A DNA stretch of 61,254 nucleotides from Dyadobacter diqingensis. GTDB lineage: Bacteria > Bacteroidota > Bacteroidia > Cytophagales > Spirosomataceae. Of this stretch, positions 55,075 to 61,254 are shown piece by piece. The notes below the pieces were generated by a model that saw only the letters and a program-made list of their open reading frames with translations, was not told the DNA's origin and searched no databases. Position 1 is the first letter of the stretch; every line of letters begins with the position of its first letter. The position numbers and the translations under genes were made by a program. Where the stretch lies: assembly GCF_024220585.1 (NCBI RefSeq), contig NZ_JAMXKF010000017.1, positions 1-61,254 of the forward strand. Reading direction: 5' to 3'.

Positions 55075-57636
55075 TTAAGAGATGGTTTCAATACTTTCTT
55101 TTTTTAATTTCTTGGTTTTGCCACTCAGTGGCTGACTCATTTTGCAGTTATCCCGATATAAAGCACATGCTTTGGTCCCTAGCTGCCAACTGAGAAAATA
55201 GCTTTCTTTCACTTCTTCCATTGTTGCCTCGTGGGGCAGATTAACCGTTTTTGAAATTGCACCACTGACAAAAGGCTGCGCTGCGGCCATCATGCGGATA
55301 TGTCCATGTGCATGTATATACCGCGTTCCTTTGCTGCCACATTTGTTAGCACAGTCAAAAATTGGCAAATGTTCAGCTTTCAGGTATGGAGCTCCTTCGA
55401 GTGTCATTGTTCCACATGCGTGATCGTTGGCTAAATCAATCTCCATCTCTTTAAAACCTAATTTTTCCAGTAAATTGAAATCTTTGTCAAAATATTCGTT
55501 TGGCGAAAAACCAAGTCTTTTCATGCAATCTTCACCAAGTGTATAAGCGTTAAATGCAAAACCGATTTCAAATGCGGAAGTCACTGCCTTGCCCAGCGTT
55601 ATTAAATCAGTTTTGTTAAATCCTTTATCTAACAAAGTGGTATGGTTGATGAATGGAGCATCGGAAAGGCTGCCATAGCCTTTGGTATAATTTATGATAG
55701 AATTAATTTCATGTTTGGCGTAACCTAAGTTTTTTAATGCCGAGGGTATAGACTGATTAATAATTTTGAAGTAACCGCCAGTCGATAATTTTTTGAATTT
55801 AACCAAAGCAAAATCAGGTTCTATGCCCGTTGTGTCACAATCCATTACAAGGCCAATGGTGCCGGTTGGCGCAATAACGGAAACCTGTGCATTACGGTAA
55901 CCATATTTTTCTCCCATAGCAAGGGCTGCATCCCAGGCATTGGTGGCGGCTGATAAGAGATAATCCGGGCAATGTTCCGGATTGATGCCCATCGGAAGTA
56001 TTTCCAGATTTTCGTAGGCAGTTCCTGCGTTATATGCTGCCGCACGGTGATTTCGTATGACCCTTAGCATTGCTGATTTATTTGCATAATATTTTGCGAA
56101 CGGCCCCAGGTGCCTAGCCATCTCCGCAGATGTTTTGTAAGCGATGCCACTCATGATGGCGGTAATGGAAGCGGTGATGGAACGTCCCTTTTCACTGTCG
56201 TAAGCAATCCCGTTCACCATAAGCAATGAACCCAGATTGGCGTACCCCAAACCAAGCGTACGGTAATCAAAACTCAATTGGGCTACTTTTGAAGACGGGT
56301 ATTGTCCCATTAAGACGGATATTTCTAACACAATCGTCCATAGCCGCGACATGTATTCGAAGCCTTTTACATCAAATTTACCTGTTTCCTCATCATGGAA
56401 ATGTAGTAAATTAAGTGACGCAAGGTTGCAGGCGGTATTATCCAGAAACATAAATTCGCTGCATGAATTTGATCCCCTTATCGGTCCGCCATTCGGACAG
56501 GTATGCCACTCATTGATTGTCGTGTTGAATTGTATTCCGGGATCTGCACAATGCCAGGCAGCGTAGGCAATTTTGTCCCAGATATCTTTTGCCGGAAGGC
56601 TGTTCATGATCCGCCCGTCGGTTCTGGCAGTAAGGTCCCAATTCTGGTTGTTTAATAATCTGTTAAAAAATTCATTGGGTATCCTGACAGAGTTATTTGA
56701 GCTTTGGCCAGACACTGTTTTATAGGCCTCACCATTGTAATCCGCTGGATAACCCGCCGCTATCAACACAGCCGCCTTTTGTTCCTCTTTAACCTTCCAG
56801 TCTATAAAGTCCAACACCTCAGGGTGATCTATATCAAGACAAACCATTTTGGCTGCCCTGCGGGTGGTACCGCCGCTTTTAATTGCTTCAACTGCGCGGT
56901 CGCCGATTTTTAAAAAACTCAGTAAGCCACTTGTATTCCCGCCTCCGTTTATTGTTTCGCCTTTGGCTCTTATATTGGAGTAATTGGTGCCTACACCGCC
57001 GCCGTATTTAAAAAGCCTGGCCTCTTTTATCCAGAGATCCATGATGCCACCTTCATTGACAAGGTCATCGTCAACGCTCAAAATGAAACAAGCGTGTGGC
57101 TGAGGATGCTCATATGCGTTTTGAGATTTTTCCAGTTTTTCTGTACCAGGATCAACAAAAAAATGGCCTTGCGGTTCTCCGGTTATCCCGTAGCTTTGAT
57201 ACAGGCCGGTGTTATACCATTGTGGGGAATTGGGAACACAGCATTGTTTAAGTATACTGTAAACTATTTCGTCGTAAAAAATCTGTGCATCTTTTTTACC
57301 TGCAAAATAATGGTGTTTCAAACCCCAGAAACGCCAGCAATCAGCCAGTCGGTGTGCTACCTGCCGGATGGATGTTTCACCTCCCAGTGTACCATTGGGT
57401 TGCGGTACTCCCGTCTTTCTAAAATATTGTTGAGCGAGAATATCCGTTGCAATTTGTGACCAATGACAAGGAACCTCTACATCACGCATTTCAAATATCA
57501 ATTCTCCATTTGGATTGCGTATCACTGATCTTCTGCGTTCGTAATCAAATAAATCAAAGACACTGGCGTCATCAACGGTGTAGTAACGTTCAAAAGATAG
57601 TCCGGTGGTTTTTGAGGTGCGGTCAGTTGTGTTCAT
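55075..57636 (-). CDS. nrdJ: adenosylcobalamin-dependent (class II) ribonucleotide reductase
   Basis: An 853-residue enzyme that reduces ribonucleotides to deoxyribonucleotides using a radical made from coenzyme B12, so it works with or without oxygen. Class II motifs include CCVPNSPQWYNTG, PHACFILSVDDDL, FKYGGGVGTNYSNIRAKGE, DIDHPEVLDFI, NSCSEFMFLDNTACNLASLNLL (with the radical-bearing Cys in ACNLASLNL), VSVIAPTGTIGLVMDCDTTGIEPDF and ACGTMTLEGAPYL. After LYRDNCKMSQPL it ends with a short Lys-rich tail that has no Cys pair. There is no nrdA/nrdB nearby and no cobalamin riboswitch upstream. A promoter and a palindrome lie just upstream. Confidence 0.95.
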   Translation of the reverse strand: MNTTDRTSKTTGLSFERYYTVDDASVFDLFDYERRRSVIRNPNGELIFEMRDVEVPCHWSQIATDILAQQYFRKTGVPQPNGTLGGETSIRQVAHRLADCWRFWGLKHHYFAGKKDAQIFYDEIVYSILKQCCVPNSPQWYNTGLYQSYGITGEPQGHFFVDPGTEKLEKSQNAYEHPQPHACFILSVDDDLVNEGGIMDLWIKEARLFKYGGGVGTNYSNIRAKGETINGGGNTSGLLSFLKIGDRAVEAIKSGGTTRRAAKMVCLDIDHPEVLDFIDWKVKEEQKAAVLIAAGYPADYNGEAYKTVSGQSSNNSVRIPNEFFNRLLNNQNWDLTARTDGRIMNSLPAKDIWDKIAYAAWHCADPGIQFNTTINEWHTCPNGGPIRGSNSCSEFMFLDNTACNLASLNLLHFHDEETGKFDVKGFEYMSRLWTIVLEISVLMGQYPSSKVAQLSFDYRTLGLGYANLGSLLMVNGIAYDSEKGRSITASITAIMSGIAYKTSAEMARHLGPFAKYYANKSAMLRVIRNHRAAAYNAGTAYENLEILPMGINPEHCPDYLLSAATNAWDAALAMGEKYGYRNAQVSVIAPTGTIGLVMDCDTTGIEPDFALVKFKKLSTGGYFKIINQSIPSALKNLGYAKHEINSIINYTKGYGSLSDAPFINHTTLLDKGFNKTDLITLGKAVTSAFEIGFAFNAYTLGEDCMKRLGFSPNEYFDKDFNLLEKLGFKEMEIDLANDHACGTMTLEGAPYLKAEHLPIFDCANKCGSKGTRYIHAHGHIRMMAAAQPFVSGAISKTVNLPHEATMEEVKESYFLSWQLGTKACALYRDNCKMSQPLSGKTKKLKKESIETIS

Positions 57637-57694
57637 ACGGTGGGCTTCTAAAACGTGAGTAATGAAATAATAATAACTGAACTATGTTCATTCA

Positions 57695-57721
57695 CAAATC
57701 TAGAAAATCGCCAACTGTCAA
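57695..57721 (-). promoter_or_regulatory. promoter of nrdJ
   Basis: On the minus strand TTG (57719-57721) is followed after 16 nt by TAGATTTG (57695-57702), close to the Bacteroidota -33/-7 consensus. The -7 box lies 58 bp before the start codon at 57636. Confidence 0.5.
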
Positions 57722-57733
57722 TCGCGTAGAAAT

Positions 57734-57756
57734 ATATCTACTTTAATTGTAGATAT
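57734..57756. promoter_or_regulatory. palindrome upstream of the nrdJ promoter, possible operator
   Basis: ATATCTAC and GTAGATAT are exact inverted arms separated by 7 nt. The site ends 12 bp upstream of the -33 element, a position that suits an activator or repressor. An overlapping pair (GTAGA, TCTAC at 57726-57741) could form an alternative pairing. Confidence 0.45.
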
Positions 57757-57832
57757 TGCTCTTGCTTATACCTTGCTGATAGGAGATATTTTGCAATATA
57801 AGTGCATGGTTTTGAGTGAAGAATGTTGTCTT

Positions 57833-57876
57833 ATAAAAACTAAAGGTATCCACGATTAAGTGAATACCTTTAGTTT
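57833..57876 (-). terminator. terminator of the M3 peptidase gene
   Basis: AAACTAAAGGTAT and ATACCTTTAGTTT form a perfect 13-bp stem with a 14-nt loop, 22 bp after the stop codon; on the minus strand it runs into a short U-rich tract (TTTTTAT). Confidence 0.78.
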
Positions 57877-57898
57877 ACGAGACAGGGAAATTGAAGAA

Positions 57899-59983
57899 CT
57901 AAACAGCCTTATCCAGTCCCCGATTTTCAAGCAGGTATTTGACTTCCGGTTCTCTTCCGCGGAAGGCCTTGTATAAGGTCATAGGTTCTTCGGTTCCGCC
58001 TTTGGCCAGAATGTTTTTTCGGAAAGATGCTGCGGTTGACGGGTCAAAAATATCACCGGTTTCTTTGAACGCTGCAAAACCATCGCTGTCCAGTACCTCC
58101 GACCAGATATAACTGTAATAGCCGGCAGAGTACCCGCCGGAGAAAATATGCTGGAAGTAAGTGCTTCTGTATCTTGGCGGAATTTGACTGATCAATCCCA
58201 AATCTACCATTTGCTGTTTTTCAAAAGTGGTAGTGTCGATCGGCTGACCGGCTTCTACGGTGTGGAAACTCATATCCAGAAAGGATGCCGCCAGATATTC
58301 AACGGTCCCAAATCCCTGATTGAATTTTGAGGCATTTTTCATTTTTTCAACCAGATCGGCAGGGATTACCTCACCGGTTTCATAATGTCTGGCATAAAGT
58401 GCTAATACCTCAGGCTCGAAGGCCCAATGTTCCATGATCTGCGAAGGCAGCTCTACAAAATCCCGGGGGACAGAAGTTCCTGACAACGTTTCATATTTTA
58501 CATTTGACAACAAGCCATGCAGCGCATGTCCGAATTCGTGGAAAAGTGTTTCCACCTCATCCGGCGTTAGCAATACCGGTTCATTTCCCGTCGGTTTTGC
58601 AAAATTACAAACATTGGAAACGATCGGAGAAATGGCCTTTCCATCTTTTTGCGATTGCTTGCGATAGGATGTCATCCAGGCTCCGCCACGTTTGGAGGTG
58701 CGTGCGTGGAAATCCATGTAAAAAATTCCGGTATGTGTTCCATCCGCTTCTTTTACCTCATAGCCCGTCACATCAGGATGATATTTGGGGATCGCTGTGA
58801 CTTCGGTAAATGTCAAACCATACAGTTTTTGCGCGACAGCAAAAATACCGTCACGCACATTTTCAAGCTTGAAATACGGACGAAGTTGCTCCGCGTCGTA
58901 ATTGTATTTTTCCTTGCGAACCTTGTCCGCATAAAATGACCAGTCCCAGGCTTCGAGCACACCGCCTGTTGCTTCTTTATCCATAACTTTCTGCATTTCG
59001 CCGGCCTCAAATTTGGCTACCGGTAACGCAGCTTTCCAAAGCCGGTTGAGCAGATCATAAGCCTGATCAGGTGTTTTGGCCATGCTTTCCTCTAAAATAA
59101 AACCGGCGTGGGTCTGATAACCCAGCAATTGTGCTCTTTCGGCCCGTAACGTGGCAATACGTGCGACAATTTCTTTATTGTCCCGCTCGTCGCCATGATT
59201 GCAGCGGTTGATATAGGCCGTAAATATTTTTTCGCGTAACAGTCTGTTCTCGGCATATTGTAAAAATGGCATCACACTCGGGTTATGGAGTGTAAACCGC
59301 CATGAACCTTCCTTCCCGGCTTCCTTCGCAGATTGCACAGCGGCGGCTTTGAAAGAAGGGGATAACCCCGATAAATCGGCTTCGTTGTCGACAATAAGTT
59401 CAAACAGATTTGTTTCGGCCAGCAGGTTTTGTCCAAACTGTACGGTCAGCAACGAAAGTTCTTTATTGATCTCCCGCATTTTAATCTGCTGCTCTGCGTC
59501 AAGATTTGCGCCGCTTCTGACAAAGGCTTTATATGTTTTTTCCAATAAACGACTTTGTTCCGGAGTAAGATTTAAAGTGCTCTGGATGTCATTCAGTTTT
59601 TTTATTTTTTCAAACAAAACGGCGTTCAAATAGATATCATCACCATGACCTGAGAGTTTTGGCGCAATGATTTGTGAAATTTTTTCGATTTCAGGTGAGG
59701 TATTGGCTGACACCAGATTGAAAAATACCGCACAAACTTTTGTCAAAAGCTCACCGCTTGTCTCCAGAGCTTCCACCGTATTTTCAAAGGTAGGAGCGGA
59801 AGTGGCCGTACAAATTTGAGCAATGACATTTTCCTGCTGTTTCATACCCTCCTCGAAAGCGGGCATAAAATGCTCCGCTTGAACCTTATCAAAAGGCGGA
59901 ACCTGAAAAGGTGTTGTATATGCTGAAAAAAAAGGATTGGTATCGGTTGATGTTGAGACGTTTTCTTGCGCTGTGGAAATCAT
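57899..59983 (-). CDS. M3-family zinc metallopeptidase (oligopeptidase A/Dcp-like)
   Basis: A 694-residue, largely helical peptidase that degrades short peptides. The zinc motif is H482-E-F-G-H486 in LFHEFGHALHGLLSN, with a third ligand Glu likely in PSQIMEHWAFEP and further family motifs FYMDFHARTSKRGGAW and FSGGYSAGYYSYIWSEVLDSDGF near the C terminus. The start MISTAQENVSTSTDTNPFF has no clear signal peptide, so it is probably cytoplasmic. The SMP-30 gene lies 72 bp upstream on the same strand. Confidence 0.95.
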   Translation of the reverse strand: MISTAQENVSTSTDTNPFFSAYTTPFQVPPFDKVQAEHFMPAFEEGMKQQENVIAQICTATSAPTFENTVEALETSGELLTKVCAVFFNLVSANTSPEIEKISQIIAPKLSGHGDDIYLNAVLFEKIKKLNDIQSTLNLTPEQSRLLEKTYKAFVRSGANLDAEQQIKMREINKELSLLTVQFGQNLLAETNLFELIVDNEADLSGLSPSFKAAAVQSAKEAGKEGSWRFTLHNPSVMPFLQYAENRLLREKIFTAYINRCNHGDERDNKEIVARIATLRAERAQLLGYQTHAGFILEESMAKTPDQAYDLLNRLWKAALPVAKFEAGEMQKVMDKEATGGVLEAWDWSFYADKVRKEKYNYDAEQLRPYFKLENVRDGIFAVAQKLYGLTFTEVTAIPKYHPDVTGYEVKEADGTHTGIFYMDFHARTSKRGGAWMTSYRKQSQKDGKAISPIVSNVCNFAKPTGNEPVLLTPDEVETLFHEFGHALHGLLSNVKYETLSGTSVPRDFVELPSQIMEHWAFEPEVLALYARHYETGEVIPADLVEKMKNASKFNQGFGTVEYLAASFLDMSFHTVEAGQPIDTTTFEKQQMVDLGLISQIPPRYRSTYFQHIFSGGYSAGYYSYIWSEVLDSDGFAAFKETGDIFDPSTAASFRKNILAKGGTEEPMTLYKAFRGREPEVKYLLENRGLDKAV

Positions 59984-60055
59984 ATCGGATAATAAGTGAG
60001 GTCTGTAACTGGGATCGTTTCAAATATTGTTCAGCGAAATGTACTGATCAATATT

Positions 60056-60976
60056 TTACTTAACACCTTTTACCCGCATTTTTATTCCATAAACCGCAGT
60101 TTCGGACGTTATAAAAAGTAAATCACGGTTTTTCCCACCGAAACACAGGTTGGCCGTCCAGCCTTTGCTGATGGGGAAATGAGCGATTTTCTCACCCGTT
60201 TTATCAAAAACAGTTACGCCGTCGCCAGTCAGATATAAATTCCCCTCGTTGTCGAGAATCATGCCATCGGAGCCTTTGGATACGAAAAGTATTTTATTGG
60301 TCAGCGAGCCATCTTTGGCTATGTCATACAGATAAGTCTTATTGGCGCCGATGTCTGCCACATAGAGTTTTTTGCCGTCAGCCGTGCCGATGATCCCGTT
60401 TGGTTTTTTGAGCTTATCATCCACACGCACCAGCGCTTTGCTGCCGGGACTAAGATAATATACATGCTCGCCGTCCTGCTGCATTTTTGGGTCACGTTTC
60501 CAATAATCTCTTGGATATAGCGGGTCGGTCAGGTACATGCCGCCTTTGGGATCTATCCACAGGTCATTCGGGCCATTCAGCAGTTTTCCGTCGTATTCCT
60601 TTACCAAAACAGTCGGATTGCCTTTTTTGTCAAAGGACCAGACCTGGTTATCTTCATCGGAACAAGCAACAAGGTTTCCCTTTTTGTCAAAATACATGCC
60701 GTTCGCCCGACCCGCTTTGTCGGAAAAAGTGCTGAACTGGCTAGTTTCGGCATCCCAGCGAATGATTTTGTTGTTGGGTTGATCTGTGAAAAAAACATTT
60801 CCCTTTGCATCAGCGACAGGTCCTTCCGTGAATTTATACCCTTCACCCAGTTTTTCAACCTGAGCTCCCGGCGCAGCAATTGAGTTTTTGTCCATGATTT
60901 GTGCAGAAAGAATAATTGGAAAAAAGAGAGATAAGGCCGCGGTTGTTATTGAATTGAATAAAGTGGATTGTTTCAT
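60056..60976 (-). CDS. exported SMP-30/gluconolactonase-family protein
   Basis: A 306-residue six-bladed beta-propeller with a signal peptide (residues 1-26, ending LSAQ). Family motifs are FTEGPVADAKGNVFFTDQPNNKIIRWD, NGMYFDKKGNLVACSDEDNQVW, LNGPNDLWIDPKGGMYLTDPLY and KPNGIIGTADGKKLYVADIG; the Glu of TEGP and the Asn/Asp of GPNDLW are the usual metal ligands. It probably hydrolyses a sugar lactone in the periplasm. The frame extends 33 codons upstream, but the ATG at 60976 gives a proper signal peptide and is preferred. It may be cotranscribed with the M3 peptidase gene. Confidence 0.92.
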   Translation of the reverse strand: MKQSTLFNSITTAALSLFFPIILSAQIMDKNSIAAPGAQVEKLGEGYKFTEGPVADAKGNVFFTDQPNNKIIRWDAETSQFSTFSDKAGRANGMYFDKKGNLVACSDEDNQVWSFDKKGNPTVLVKEYDGKLLNGPNDLWIDPKGGMYLTDPLYPRDYWKRDPKMQQDGEHVYYLSPGSKALVRVDDKLKKPNGIIGTADGKKLYVADIGANKTYLYDIAKDGSLTNKILFVSKGSDGMILDNEGNLYLTGDGVTVFDKTGEKIAHFPISKGWTANLCFGGKNRDLLFITSETAVYGIKMRVKGVK

Positions 60977-61069
60977 ACGGGAATGGAAGTTGGATTTTAA
61001 TCGCCAGTTATGTTGGATACACAGATAAGGAAAAGATCGGCGAAATTTAACGATGCAGGAAGCAGTTTG

Positions 61070-61254
61070 TTGCAATTTTGTGTTACCCTTTCAGGGTTTG
61101 GGATCGGCCGGATTCTTGATTTTCTATCACACTGTCATCTCTTTGGGATTGGAATGGCTCCTGCGACGGCGTTATTGTGGATTATGGTTATCGCCGGGTC
61201 CTTGTTGAAAAAAGCCCGATTATTGCAATTTTGTGTCACCCTTTCAGGGTTTGG
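61070..61254. repeat. 153-bp-period direct repeat cut by the window edge
   Basis: TTGCAATTTTGTGTTACCCT at 61070 and TTGCAATTTTGTGTCACCCT at 61223 begin 32-bp copies that differ by a single base over the visible length. Each contains the palindrome ACCCT-TTC-AGGGT (61085-61097 and 61238-61250). The second copy stops at the end of the window, so the array may continue. Confidence 0.85.

Noticed and set aside
57637..57898. cobalamin riboswitch upstream of nrdJ
   Set aside because: The region is AT-rich, lacks the conserved B12-box-like core, and its main hairpin (57837-57876) is the terminator of the M3 peptidase gene.
1..61254. tRNA, rRNA or transposase genes
   Set aside because: I looked for tRNA-like cloverleaf ends and transposase motifs (DDE, HUH) among the proteins and found none. 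A tRNAscan or HMM search would be needed to exclude them fully.

Overview
The window looks like chromosomal DNA of a Bacteroidota organism of the order Cytophagales, most like Dyadobacter or a close relative. The taxonomic guess is inference. What supports it in the sequence: a SusC/SusD pair, a type IX secretion (T9SS) C-terminal tail, a TonB-receptor/DUF4249 pair, many exported lipoproteins with Bacteroidota-style signals, and upstream boxes matching TAnnTTTG, the -7 element known for this phylum. I found no tRNA, rRNA, phage, transposase or CRISPR array.

Layout. Positions 1-250 hold a cluster of small hairpins and a terminator. Positions 254-8353 (minus) encode a giant T9SS-exported parallel beta-helix protein, followed by about 1 kb with no gene. 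Positions 9.3-22.2 kb are mostly housekeeping: xylose isomerase, a PpiD/SurA-like foldase, a small membrane protein, an SCP2 protein, PdxJ, a YqeY/CvpA pair, RlmN, a PiT phosphate transporter, and NadA and NadB, which carry out the first two steps of NAD synthesis.

Positions 22.2-23.6 kb are a striking array of seven ~190-bp units, each made of nested palindromes. Beyond it lies the most unusual gene locus (23.6-35.6 kb): a vanadium-dependent haloperoxidase/PAP2 lipoprotein on the minus strand, divergent from susC-susD, a 1132-aa FG-GAP/ASPIC-UnbV lipoprotein, and a second haloperoxidase paralogue that overlaps it by 4 bp. Both paralogues keep every vanadate/phosphate-binding motif. The simplest reading is a surface capture-and-processing machine for a substrate that is not obviously a glycan.

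Positions 35.6-48 kb are a mosaic of single genes: patatin, a HicAB toxin-antitoxin pair, an MBL-fold hydrolase, a GH92 mannosidase, a Tat-exported flavoprotein, an S9 peptidase, a methyltransferase, an esterase, a polysaccharide deacetylase, threonine aldolase and DUF2809. Positions 48-61 kb hold two exported proteins of unknown function, a TetR regulator, a TonB receptor/DUF4249 pair, a class II (B12-dependent) ribonucleotide reductase with a promoter and palindromic operator candidate, an M3 peptidase and an SMP-30 family lactonase. The right edge cuts into a 153-bp-period direct repeat whose palindromic core also occurs near 41.8 kb.

Family names come from recognising motifs by eye. No database search was run.
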